Shown in pieces: positions 24,233 through 30,300 of a stretch of DNA of 32,686 nucleotides (position 1 is the first letter of the stretch; each line of letters starts with the position of its first letter). Where the stretch lies: positions 1-32,686 of the IMG/VR virus record IMGVR_UViG_3300048835_000988; one strand, 5' to 3'. The DNA is from a virus. The notes below the pieces were generated by a model. It made no database searches. It saw only the letters and a program-made list of their open reading frames with translations, and was not told the origin of the DNA. The position numbers and the translations under genes are program-made.

Positions 24233-24346
24233 TTGAATGTTTAATTATCTTAGAGAATCACACATTCAGTTTTTCATCTCTCTACTTACTAGAGTATAAG
24301 AAATTCTGACCTTTAATGTTCACCCACTCATTTTTTAAACATTCAA
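24233..24346. repeat. 12-bp inverted repeat enclosing a promoter-like segment
   Basis: TTGAATGTTTAA at 24233-24244 recurs exactly in reverse complement at 24335-24346, 90 bases apart. Between them lies, on the minus strand, a -10-like TATACT (24293-24298) overlapping a dyad CTCTA-N5-TAGAG (24280-24294). The core AATGTT or AACATT occurs five times between 24188 and 24343, including in the terminator arms. The recombinase gene ends 22 bases away at 24368. Either a set of protein-binding sites or a small invertible element would explain this. Confidence 0.5.
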
Positions 24347-24367
24347 CATCAAAAAAATAAAAAAAGC

Positions 24368-24982
24368 TCACCGTACAAAGTCAGCTAACGCCTTTGTGTA
24401 CTCGTGATACTTCTCTTGATCCAGTCCTAAATATAGTTTTGTCTCTTCGATGGAGGAATGCCCCAGCAGTTCTTTTACTGCCACAACATCCTTTCCGCTG
24501 TCCATGTAAATCTTATAAGCATAGGTTTTACGCATACTGTGTGCCGTGATCCCTTTGATCCCAAAGTAAGCAGCAGCGTCTTTCAAGATATTGCTTATTG
24601 CCTGAACGCCAATGGCTCCACCCTTACGGGATGGAAACAGCCACTCGTAATCCCGCTTATCTTTGATGTATAATTTCAACTCCCTGGCTACCTTGGGAAT
24701 AATCTCAGCCTGCCGGGGTTTCCGGTTCTTCTGCCGGATGTTCTTAGAATTGTATTTCTTCCCTTCCTGAATCAGGAAGTACCCATGCCGGATCGCTTCT
24801 CTGGCATCCCTAACTTTTAGGCCAACCAGATCCCCGGCCCGGTAGCCGGTTGTGATGCCGATTAAAAATAAAATGTAATTACGTCTGCCCTCAACCGTTC
24901 TGTTGGCTGCTGCTTTCAAATAGTCTTGTATATCCAAAACGTCGCGGGTTCGCTTGATCGGCTTTGATGGTTGTTTTCTCAA
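24368..24982 (-). CDS. Stand-alone tyrosine recombinase (catalytic domain only, FimB/Xer-like size)
   Basis: This 204-residue recombinase has the full active site: Arg48 (TGYRAGD), Lys in the beta-hairpin near 78-90, His148 and Arg151 (HSMRK), His175 (LGHSS) and nucleophile Tyr184 (KLYLGL). It lacks the N-terminal arm-binding and core-binding domains of phage integrases, which are usually 350-400 aa. It is close in length to the FimB/FimE inversion enzymes. It is therefore unlikely to be the enzyme that integrates the prophage, as it is also far from the att site. The start is TTG, with AAGGAGG about 12 bases upstream. It lies between the late regulator and the packaging genes and ends at a strong terminator. 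It may act in inversion, dimer resolution or genome-end processing. Confidence 0.88.
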   Translation of the reverse strand: MRKQPSKPIKRTRDVLDIQDYLKAAANRTVEGRRNYILFLIGITTGYRAGDLVGLKVRDAREAIRHGYFLIQEGKKYNSKNIRQKNRKPRQAEIIPKVARELKLYIKDKRDYEWLFPSRKGGAIGVQAISNILKDAAAYFGIKGITAHSMRKTYAYKIYMDSGKDVVAVKELLGHSSIEETKLYLGLDQEKYHEYTKALADFVR

Positions 24983-25040
24983 TTCATATCATCTCCTCCT
25001 TAAAAATTAAAGAAAAATAAACTTATTTTAAAATTTCAAT

Positions 25041-25625
25041 TTAGAACAAATCATCATACATCTGTACCTTTTTAACAATGATTGATTTGTACAATTTTTT
25101 AACTTTATCCTCAGAATGAATAAAAAATCCATATAGATCTGTGAAAATTACACACACAAAAAAAACAATGCTTGCAAATAAAAGTTTTAGATTCATTTCT
25201 TCATCCATTGCGTTCTTAAACGAATACCAAAATGCCATGAGTGAAATAATAATTAATGCGTAATTATAAAATGCTTTCTGTATCTTAAAAACAATTTTAT
25301 AAGAATCTCCAGAACTAAATAAATAGTATCCTAGTTCAATGGCTGCATTTACAATCAAAACAAAACAGAATATTAAAAAAATATAAAATACAATCTGCAA
25401 CCAACTATCATCGCTCATATAATTATCAAATATAAATTCAATTTGTTCGGCAAATAGTACATAAGTTAAGCAAAAAATAACTGGCTGATAAATAACTCCT
25501 ATAATAAAATTTAATAAAACATCCTTTACAATAAAAATTGTAAAGAAAATCATTTTTGCAAACTCCCACACCCCAAATGCTATAAGTCGAATGAATATAA
25601 TCAATCTTAAAAATACTAATTTCAT
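25041..25625 (-). CDS. AT-rich multi-pass membrane protein of unknown function
   Basis: This 194-residue protein has about four to six hydrophobic segments (about residues 5-40, 45-60, 78-100, 124-142 and 150-170 of the mature frame) and a positively charged C-terminal tail (KVKKLYKSIIVKK). It is very rich in Phe, Ile and Tyr, and the gene is far more AT-rich than the packaging genes. I recognise no family. I chose the ATG at 25625 because TAGGAG precedes it; the open frame begins 12 codons earlier with no ribosome site. It has its own sigma70-like promoter and is insulated by a terminator upstream, so it can be expressed in the lysogen. A moron acting at the membrane, for example in superinfection exclusion, is possible but unproven. 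Confidence 0.7.
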   Translation of the reverse strand: MKLVFLRLIIFIRLIAFGVWEFAKMIFFTIFIVKDVLLNFIIGVIYQPVIFCLTYVLFAEQIEFIFDNYMSDDSWLQIVFYIFLIFCFVLIVNAAIELGYYLFSSGDSYKIVFKIQKAFYNYALIIISLMAFWYSFKNAMDEEMNLKLLFASIVFFVCVIFTDLYGFFIHSEDKVKKLYKSIIVKKVQMYDDLF

Positions 25626-25666
25626 ATATACTCCTATATTATAAATTTTTAAACTAATCAATATTT

Positions 25667-25695
25667 ATTATATAGGAATCACTGTTTATGGGCAA
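25667..25695 (-). promoter_or_regulatory. Sigma70-type promoter of the membrane protein gene
   Basis: On the minus strand TTGCCC (25690-25695), a 17-base spacer and TATAAT (25667-25672) lie about 42 bases before the ATG at 25625. The spacing is ideal and the -10 box is perfect. Confidence 0.65.
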
Positions 25696-25730
25696 TTATA
25701 AAATTCATTCAACTTTTATGCTCAACAAAT

Positions 25731-25756
25731 AAAAAAAGCAACCACCTTCGGCTGCT
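25731..25756 (-). terminator. Rho-independent terminator after the late regulator gene
   Basis: On the minus strand AGCAGCC (25756-25750) pairs with GGTTGCT (25743-25737) with one G-T pair and a 6-base loop. Seven T follow (25737-25731). It ends the early operon after the regulator at 25840-26277 and precedes the promoter of the membrane protein gene. Confidence 0.8.
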
Positions 25757-25839
25757 CTTAATTCTTTACCTTCTTTTTCACTTTAGATACTATCATGGTT
25801 TTAAAAAAATTGCTGTACCCTATTTTGTTCACTATTCGC

Positions 25840-26277
25840 CTATTTTTTGTTATTTTTTTCTTCCTGATCCAATTTTGACGATATTTTTCTAATATACCCA
25901 TATCCATAACCCAGCACCAGCGCAATCTCCTGCAAGCTGTAACCAACCTGATCCCTCAGATATTTGACCTTTGTATTCACATTATCAATACTACTTATCT
26001 GCTCAAGAATCTGGTTTTTCAAATTACCGAGAACATCAATCTCCCGGTTGTGTTCATTAATTTGTTGCTGCAACTCCATGACCTCCGGAAGAATGTCTTC
26101 AAATGCTTTTGATCGGCTGCCATGAATACATGAAGCATCCAGATCATCCCCTAATTTACTTGTTTTAATACCATCTGGAGCAAGCTGGCTCATTAATCTC
26201 CCTTTTCTCCGAATCAGATTATCCCTACACGTCGTCTCTATATTGATCATTGCCGTTATACTCTTAACCTTTGACAT
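25840..26277 (-). CDS. Late transcription regulator, sigma-70 region-4-like (DUF1492/RinA/ArpU type)
   Basis: This is a 145-residue protein with an N-terminal coiled-coil-like region (FEDILPEVMELQQQINEHNREIDVL) and a C-terminal helix-turn-helix (TKVKYLRDQVGYSLQEIALVLGYGYGYIRKIS). This is the layout of the small sigma-like activators that end the early operon of Gram-positive siphophages and switch on packaging and structural genes. It is the last gene before a strong terminator. It would be expected to act on the promoter region at 24230-24367. Start ATG is preceded by GGGGGGAAG. The family choice is by architecture. Confidence 0.72.
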   Translation of the reverse strand: MSKVKSITAMINIETTCRDNLIRRKGRLMSQLAPDGIKTSKLGDDLDASCIHGSRSKAFEDILPEVMELQQQINEHNREIDVLGNLKNQILEQISSIDNVNTKVKYLRDQVGYSLQEIALVLGYGYGYIRKISSKLDQEEKNNKK

Positions 26278-26290
26278 CCGCTTCCCCCCA

Positions 26291-26337
26291 TGTTAAAATA
26301 ATTTCATGAGCAATTTGGGGCGAAAGCTCCTTTTTTT
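26291..26337 (+). terminator. Plus-strand hairpin with T-run and extended -10-like box
   Basis: On the plus strand, opposite to the operon, GGGGC-GAAA-GCTCC (26317-26330) is followed by seven T (26331-26337). TGTTAAAAT (26291-26299), an extended -10-like sequence, lies just before it. It could end antisense transcription or release a very short RNA. The 26278-26351 gap holds no gene that I can see. Confidence 0.4.
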
Positions 26338-26351
26338 GTTTCTTGCAAACA

Positions 26352-26876
26352 TTACTTTAAAATCATATACATCAGTAACCACGCATCATTATCATTATTT
26401 TTGTCTCCGTCATTTTCATTATCCATTAATTCTTGAATGATCATATAGTCAATGTAATTTGACATAAATGAACTCCCGTAATAATGGACACTACTTCCCA
26501 TGTTTGAGTAATTAAAGTTCTTCATCGACTTGTAGGGTCTTGAAAAATCAAATTTGTTCTTACCGCCCGAGCTTAAATTGCTGATAGTGGCATAACTACT
26601 ATTTTTATTGGGTTTAGCTGTGTAGCTTATTGTTTTGCTCGACTTTGTTACTGGTTTTGTACTGATCTGAGGCTTACTCGTTGTCGAACTGTTATTTGTA
26701 GCAGTGGGTTTACTTGTTATTGGCTTACTGGTTGAAACGCTTGGTTTTGCGGAAACGCTTGGCTTTGCAGATACCGTGCTCCCTTTGGCTTCCGCCGCTC
26801 CAGAGCAAGCTACAAATACAAATGTCAATAAAAACAATATTGCGATGGTCGATTTTAGCCATTTTGGTGATTTCAT
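26352..26876 (-). CDS. Prophage surface lipoprotein with Ser/Thr/Lys/Pro-rich linker
   Basis: This is a 174-residue exported protein. A signal peptide with a hydrophobic core (residues 10-23) ends at a lipobox-like FVAC with Cys24, followed by GAAEAKG. Residues about 30-85 are a low-complexity linker with repeats of the type SAKPSV and SKPITSKP, likely wall-spanning. The C-terminal 80 residues are rich in Tyr, Asn, Ser and Met, with SSYATISNLSSGGKNKFDFS and an acidic patch DNENDGDKNNDND, and then a hydrophobic end. No enzyme domain is seen. Small lipoproteins from early regions of Gram-positive prophages, such as Ltp of TP-J34, block DNA injection by other phages, and this one may do the same (inference). 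GAGGTG precedes the ATG. Confidence 0.78.
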   Translation of the reverse strand: MKSPKWLKSTIAILFLLTFVFVACSGAAEAKGSTVSAKPSVSAKPSVSTSKPITSKPTATNNSSTTSKPQISTKPVTKSSKTISYTAKPNKNSSYATISNLSSGGKNKFDFSRPYKSMKNFNYSNMGSSVHYYGSSFMSNYIDYMIIQELMDNENDGDKNNDNDAWLLMYMILK

Positions 26877-26901
26877 CCATCCACCTCAATCTTTTTCTTT
26901 T

Positions 26902-27060
26902 TCATTTTCTTCTTCTCGCAATCCCACTGATCACACCACCGGCAACTCCACAAACAACCGCACTCAGGAAAAGCAAGCCGATCAGCGCCACAGCAATCCC
27001 AGACGTTGCCAGTGTGAACCAAAAACACAAAGAAGCAATATTGATTAATATTTCAATCAT
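26902..27060 (-). CDS. Tiny membrane protein (52 aa)
   Basis: This 52-residue protein has one or two hydrophobic segments covering residues 3-45 (LINIASLCFWFTLATSGIA, then VALIGLLFLSAVVCGVAGG) and ends RRRK. The start overlaps the upstream gene stop as ATGA, with GGGTGG as ribosome site. It lies just before the lipoprotein gene, so the two may work together at the membrane. Function is unknown. Confidence 0.7.
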   Translation of the reverse strand: MIEILINIASLCFWFTLATSGIAVALIGLLFLSAVVCGVAGGVISGIARRRK

Positions 27061-27297
27061 ACAGCCACCCGCTTCAAAATCCGTCCACCAACCACCATGG
27101 AAACCTTTTTTGCGTTCGAAGATAGGAACTCAATACTCTTTCCCCTCCGACAAGGAACATGGATGATACACTCACCTTTCAACATTTCATCAGTTATTTT
27201 TTTGAAACAATCCCGCATCAGCATAAAAAGCATCACTGTTACCCTCTCTATAAAGTATTTCGATAAATCCATAATACTCACATTCATATTTACTCAT
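27057..27297 (-). pseudogene. Small early gene split by a frameshift at an A7 tract
   Basis: ATG at 27297 has a good ribosome site (GGTGG, 6 bases) and overlaps the stop of the previous gene. This frame reads MSKYECEYYGFIEILYREG and ends at 27190 after 35 codons. The following sequence is open in the -1 frame to 27057 and looks protein-like (GECIIHVPCRRGKSIEFL, then KKVSMVVGGRIL). That frame has no own ribosome site; its first ATG (27287) is inside the first frame. A slip of one base at the A-tract (27197-27203; A AAA AAT in frame) joins both into a protein of about 79 residues. It may be a broken gene, a sequencing slip in the homopolymer, or a programmed frameshift. No function is known; Cys residues are at 6, 38 and 44 in the joined product. 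Confidence 0.55.
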
Positions 27298-27508
27298 AAT
27301 GTTCCACCATCTCCATTATTTCCAGGGCCAATAAATTAGCCTTCTTCAAATCTACTGAAAAAGCTCCATTTTTACCTGAGACGATGACCAGGCTATCACC
27401 CTTTATAATATATCTCAGACCAATAAATCGGTCGCTTTCTACCTCAAACCCTTCTTTCCTGTCCCTGCTTTGGGAATTGAAGTTATAAATCCTTTTGATA
27501 AAGTCCAT
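27290..27508 (-). CDS. Hypothetical early phage protein (72 aa)
   Basis: This small protein has beta-strand-rich sequence, RYIIKGDSLVIVSGKNGAFSVD, and a C-terminal helix LLALEIMEMVEHYE. No family is recognised. The ATG at 27508 is chosen because GGGATGA precedes it; the open frame runs further but overlaps the zinc-finger gene in another frame. Its stop overlaps the next start (ATGAGTAA). Confidence 0.6.
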   Translation of the reverse strand: MDFIKRIYNFNSQSRDRKEGFEVESDRFIGLRYIIKGDSLVIVSGKNGAFSVDLKKANLLALEIMEMVEHYE

Positions 27509-27600
27509 CTCATCCCGCTTTTCTCTTTCCTTGGGCAACCCCATATACAAATATAGGGTGAACCTGCTATATACTCACAGCCATCACAAACCCATTTCAT
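27439..27600 (-). CDS. Small four-cysteine zinc-finger-like protein (53 aa)
   Basis: The protein begins MKWVCDGCEYIAG and continues with CIWGCPRKE, giving C5/C8 and C18/C22, a possible zinc-binding knuckle. Its start overlaps the upstream stop as TAATG and has AAGGCGG as ribosome site, which supports it. The last 24 codons overlap the next gene in a different frame, so its C-terminal part is less certain. No function is known. Confidence 0.55.
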   Translation of the reverse strand: MKWVCDGCEYIAGSPYICIWGCPRKEKSGMRWTLSKGFITSIPKAGTGKKGLR

Positions 27601-27767
27601 TATTCCGCCTTGTTTCCATACCACTTAAATTTGACTTCCCGAATCTCTCCCTTGACCTTTTCCAGCAGAGCCTTTTCTTGCTCGATATCTTTAGAATCTG
27701 CATCCGGCCGAGTGATGTAATATTGCAAAGCATGTTTGATCGTCTGTAATTTTCGGTATTTATTCAC
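27600..27767 (-). CDS. Small helical early protein (55 aa)
   Basis: Charged helical protein, with LQTIKHALQYYITRP and then KDIEQEKALLEKVKGEIREVKFK. GTG start with GAAGGGG 6 bases before it. It overlaps the upstream regulator gene by 8 bases and the downstream zinc-finger gene by TAATG. No family is recognised. Confidence 0.65.
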   Translation of the reverse strand: MNKYRKLQTIKHALQYYITRPDADSKDIEQEKALLEKVKGEIREVKFKWYGNKAE

Positions 27768-27972
27768 TTTCCACCCCTTCTTTCACAAACTGCATTCGAA
27801 ACCCCATAGCTCCCATGATTTTATTAATAGTCACCGATTGAGGATCTCTTTGTCCAAGTTCATAATGCCCAATACTTCTTTGCGAAATTTCTGATGCCAA
27901 AGCTAATGCTTCCTGTGACCATCCAAGAATTTCACGCTCTTTTTTGATTCGTTCACCTATTGTCATTTTCAT
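27760..27972 (-). CDS. XRE-family helix-turn-helix regulator (70 aa)
   Basis: DNA-binding protein that is almost entirely one HTH_3 domain: IGERIKKEREILGWSQEALALASEISQRSIGHYELGQRDP. The ATG at 27972 has GGAGG 4 bases upstream; the open frame continues upstream for 29 codons but that part is non-coding overlap with the next gene. It is in the middle of the replication/early operon, so it may tune early or lysogenic expression. Confidence 0.82.
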   Translation of the reverse strand: MKMTIGERIKKEREILGWSQEALALASEISQRSIGHYELGQRDPQSVTINKIMGAMGFRMQFVKEGVESE

Positions 27973-28141
27973 GTTCCTCCGTTCCAAAACATTTTTTATT
28001 CCATCCAGGTAGATACATAGGCATAAGCAACTTCCCACTTTCCCCGCAGAATAAGGCATTATTTACTCGTGTCAATTTTTCGCATTGCTCACATGGCGAA
28101 TTTTTTCTTTCCAAAGCCATTTCTAAAGCTGTTCTTTTCAT
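27953..28141 (-). CDS. Small cysteine-containing early protein (62 aa)
   Basis: Cysteines at 17, 20, 32 and 51 (CEQCEKL; LFCGESGK; KKCFG) form a possible zinc site. GGAGG precedes the ATG by 5 bases. ATGA overlap with the upstream gene. This type of small CxxC...C...C protein recurs in early regions of clostridial phages; function is unknown. Confidence 0.65.
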   Translation of the reverse strand: MKRTALEMALERKNSPCEQCEKLTRVNNALFCGESGKLLMPMYLPGWNKKCFGTEEHENDNR

Positions 28142-28326
28142 TCTTCCTCCGGAAATTTATAAATTCTAGCAGGGATACCATGGAAAACTTTCGTTTTGTG
28201 TTTCCTGGTGATAATCGTACAAATATCACTCGCCTTAACTCCACACATCTTTGCCAGTTCATTCAGACTGCCTGCTGTAGCCAATGGCCATTCATATTCG
28301 CTCGTATCAGCAATCAAATAAATCAT
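28138..28326 (-). CDS. Small HTH-like early protein (62 aa)
   Basis: The segment GSLNELAKMCGVKASDICTIITRKHKTK looks like a short helix-turn-helix of the type seen in small clostridial phage proteins that start with a YLIADTSEYEWPLATA strand. ATGA overlaps link it to both neighbours. The target is unknown. Confidence 0.65.
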   Translation of the reverse strand: MIYLIADTSEYEWPLATAGSLNELAKMCGVKASDICTIITRKHKTKVFHGIPARIYKFPEEE

Positions 28327-28730
28327 CTGATCACTTCAATACGGCCAAGCTCAGTATGCCGGTGAAAACCAAGCTTAACCGTCGGGAAATGCGGATATAG
28401 ATTCCCATTTTGACAGCTGCACCTGGCAACGCATTCATGGCCATCCGGTTCTAGAATGAATATCATTCCACGACCATGGCAAAGCTCGCATTCAACAGGA
28501 TTCACAACAATCGCCTTATGCATCGTTCTTGCCAGTGATAGAATATCCCCCGGCTTTGGCTCCCGGGTTTCCCCTGATTTCAGGTATTTGATATATGCTT
28601 TGTGGCAGGTATCATATGGCACATTATCCAGGATCTCTTTCCATGTTTCAATGGTCACATCTCTTACATTAATCCGAGGAAAGCACCCCTGCATTTCCAT
28701 CAGAAAGTTGGTTGTTTCTGCGTGATTCAA
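28323..28730 (-). CDS. Replication accessory protein, G39P-like N-terminus with zinc-binding C-terminus
   Basis: This is a 135-residue protein. The first about 70 residues (TTNFLMEMQGCFPRINVRD, then EILDNVPYDTCHKAYIKYL and REPKPGDILSLA) resemble helicase loader/inhibitor proteins of the G39P type. The C-terminal part has CELCHGRG and CVARCSC, a DnaJ-like or zinc-ribbon arrangement. It should act in loading the host replicative helicase at the phage origin. Start is TTG with GGAGG 9 bases upstream, located inside the preceding gene. The family is assigned by pattern and position. Confidence 0.65.
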   Translation of the reverse strand: MNHAETTNFLMEMQGCFPRINVRDVTIETWKEILDNVPYDTCHKAYIKYLKSGETREPKPGDILSLARTMHKAIVVNPVECELCHGRGMIFILEPDGHECVARCSCQNGNLYPHFPTVKLGFHRHTELGRIEVIR

Positions 28731-28974
28731 TTTTCAATTCCTCCAGTCTTTCAAATTGCAGCAGCTTTTCGATTTTAGCGGCTTCGATGATATCCGCTGG
28801 GGTTGGTGGAAATTTGCAGCATCTTAATAACCCGGTAGTAGCCGCTACTGCATGCTGAAACTCTGTTTCTTTGAGCAATTCAGCCCAGATATTTTGCTTA
28901 AAGTTGTTCACATCAAAATTCTGGTAAACAGCAGCGATCGTTGCGAGTATTTTAGCTGTTTCGGTATTAGTCAA
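28669..28974 (-). CDS. Helicase loader/inhibitor, G39P-like (101 aa)
   Basis: Helical protein with the pattern AAVYQNFDVNNFKQNIWAE, then FQHAVAATTGLLRCC and KFPPTPADIIEA, the typical FPPTxADI motif of phage G39P/loader proteins. It follows the initiator gene, as in SPP1-type replication modules (initiator, loader). The TTG start at 28974 has GGAGG 8 bases upstream. The open frame extends to 29088, but that part overlaps the initiator in another frame. The next gene carries a similar first domain, so the two may be paralogues. Confidence 0.72.
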   Translation of the reverse strand: MTNTETAKILATIAAVYQNFDVNNFKQNIWAELLKETEFQHAVAATTGLLRCCKFPPTPADIIEAAKIEKLLQFERLEELKIESRRNNQLSDGNAGVLSSD

Positions 28975-29797
28975 AGATTGATCCTCCCTGTTCCATTTCG
29001 AATTGATTTTGCAAATTGGACAACGCTCCCTGCATGTTTCTGGGGATCTGGGTTTTGTTATCATAGTTCCCCTCAATGATCTTGACAAAATTCTCAGGCT
29101 TCATGATCCAGTCAAAGCTGGCCATCCATCCCCGGTCATTGACTCCACAGAGAAAATCACTTTTGCCAGCCTTGAAAAAACAAACACTGACCGCTTCCCG
29201 GCCATGCTCCTTAATCCGCTGCTGGATAGTATTTCGACGTTTTGGTGTCAAGGCCGTTACCTTAGGCAGACGAGAAACAACCTGATTGAATTCCACAACC
29301 ACATTATTCAGTTCCACTTTTTTCGGTTTTCCTGCCAATTCAATTTCAGTGTTTTCGAGGGTACTCTCTCTATCTGTGTTTACATCTGTGTTTATATCTG
29401 TGTTTATATCTGTGTTTATATCTGGTATAGGTTCGACATTCTTGTCACTTCTATTTGACAAATCTGGCACTTTCATTTGACAATTATGTAAAATGGAAAT
29501 GCCATAATCAGTAAATGCATACCACAAAGTTCGATCATACTTTAATTCATTATAATTGCCTTTTATAATTATTCCTTTGCTAATTAAATCATCCAAAATC
29601 TTCCGGATCTGTCGATCCGACCAGAATGGAAATAGATCTTTCCAAGCCTTGATGCTATTAAACGTCCAATAACGGCCATCGTGGAAATGCTTATCATTGG
29701 CTTCATTCTTTTTAATCCAGAATTGAAGATTTTGAACAACAATGGCAGCACTGACTCCCAGCTCCTGAGCTATTGCTATGTCAAAACTATAATTCAC
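28967..29797 (-). CDS. Phage replication initiator with winged-helix N-terminus (DnaD/O-like)
   Basis: This is a 276-residue origin-binding replisome organiser. The first about 110 residues form a winged helix (AIAQELGVSAAIVVQNLQFW, then GRYWTFNSIKAWKDLFPFWS and RQIRKILDDLISKGII), the usual start of phage initiators. A linker at about 125-143 has four D-(I/V)-N-T units. The C-terminal part (PKRRNTIQQRIKEHGREAV, then FDWIMKPENFVKIIEGNYDN) matches the DnaB_2/DnaD-like replication tail. GTG start, GGAGG 7 bases upstream, GTGA overlap with the preceding gene. The origin is probably inside the gene, at the repeats. Confidence 0.85.
   Translation of the reverse strand: MNYSFDIAIAQELGVSAAIVVQNLQFWIKKNEANDKHFHDGRYWTFNSIKAWKDLFPFWSDRQIRKILDDLISKGIIIKGNYNELKYDRTLWYAFTDYGISILHNCQMKVPDLSNRSDKNVEPIPDINTDINTDINTDVNTDRESTLENTEIELAGKPKKVELNNVVVEFNQVVSRLPKVTALTPKRRNTIQQRIKEHGREAVSVCFFKAGKSDFLCGVNDRGWMASFDWIMKPENFVKIIEGNYDNKTQIPRNMQGALSNLQNQFEMEQGGSIFD
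29374..29421. repeat. Four 12-bp iterons inside the initiator gene; candidate replication origin
   Basis: CTGTGTTTATAT is repeated four times in tandem on the plus strand (29374-29385 with one mismatch, 29386-29397, 29398-29409, 29410-29421). It encodes the D-I-N-T repeats of the initiator. Lambda O and many Gram-positive phage initiators bind repeats within their own gene, so this is the best origin candidate. AT-rich sequence flanks it. Confidence 0.6.
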
Positions 29798-30021
29798 GCC
29801 ACATCCTCCAGCTTTTCAACGCCTGCCCATTCCAGGGCAGTTCTCAGATTGGTTGTAAATTTAGTTAGCACCTTAAAATAATGCTTAACACCATCTGATT
29901 TCATCTTGATTTCTTTATATCCCGGAGCCGTAAAATGCAGTACCCCATTATTTTTTGATTCTTCTGGTACAAATCCCTTTTTTTCTAAAATTTCAATTAC
30001 TCTCTGTAATGAATAACTCAT
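29794..30021 (-). CDS. Hypothetical early protein (75 aa)
   Basis: Small basic protein, SLQRVIEILEKKGFVPEESK followed by strand-like segments and a helix TNLRTALEWAGVEKL. The alpha-beta-beta look recalls small HicA-type folds, but no catalytic His is seen, so I do not assign it. GGAGG precedes the ATG. It overlaps the initiator by GTGA. Confidence 0.6.
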   Translation of the reverse strand: MSYSLQRVIEILEKKGFVPEESKNNGVLHFTAPGYKEIKMKSDGVKHYFKVLTKFTTNLRTALEWAGVEKLEDVA

Positions 30022-30188
30022 GTTTCTTCCTCCAAATATTCCGGTTCCAGTTTAATACTTTCCCGGAACCGGTTAATCATTTTTCTAAATTTCTCATCGC
30101 CTTTTTGACGTGTTGATTCCCTTTCATAAAGAGACATCATTTTCAGATACTGAATCTTATCCTCATCACTCGTTCTATTTTTCTTCAT
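30018..30188 (-). CDS. Small charged early protein (56 aa)
   Basis: Highly charged and helical, MKKNRTSDEDKIQYLKMMS with ESTRQKGDEKFRKMINRFRE and an acidic end. AAAGGTCGGG precedes the ATG; ATGA overlap with the next gene. No family is recognised. Confidence 0.6.
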   Translation of the reverse strand: MKKNRTSDEDKIQYLKMMSLYERESTRQKGDEKFRKMINRFRESIKLEPEYLEEET

Positions 30189-30224
30189 CCCGACCTTTCC
30201 CCACTATACAAACGCATTTTTTTA

Positions 30225-30300
30225 TGCTAAAATTTACAAAAGAATGTTTACCTCGACAGGCTAATAACTTGAGATCGCTGTTCCCGCAGCGGTCTTTTTT
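30225..30300 (+). other. Candidate short plus-strand RNA with terminator
   Basis: TGCTAAAAT (30225-30233) is an extended -10-like box. About 40 bases later GATCGCTG (30273-30280) pairs with CAGCGGTC (30287-30294), followed by six T. A transcript of roughly 60 bases would run antisense to the end of the regulator gene at 30248-30751. No clear -35 box, so this is only a candidate. Confidence 0.35.

Noticed and set aside
24368-24982. Recombinase as the prophage integrase
   Set aside because: It lacks the N-terminal DNA-binding domains, lies in the middle of the element next to packaging genes, and is over 20 kb from the att site. The integrase is expected at the unseen right end.
27973-28059. 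N-terminal extension of the XRE regulator
   Set aside because: It is the out-of-frame shadow of the gene at 27953-28141; a GGAGG site marks the ATG at 27972.
29374-29421. CRISPR-like or microsatellite repeat
   Set aside because: The 12-base units have no spacers and keep an open reading frame inside the initiator; iterons are a better explanation.
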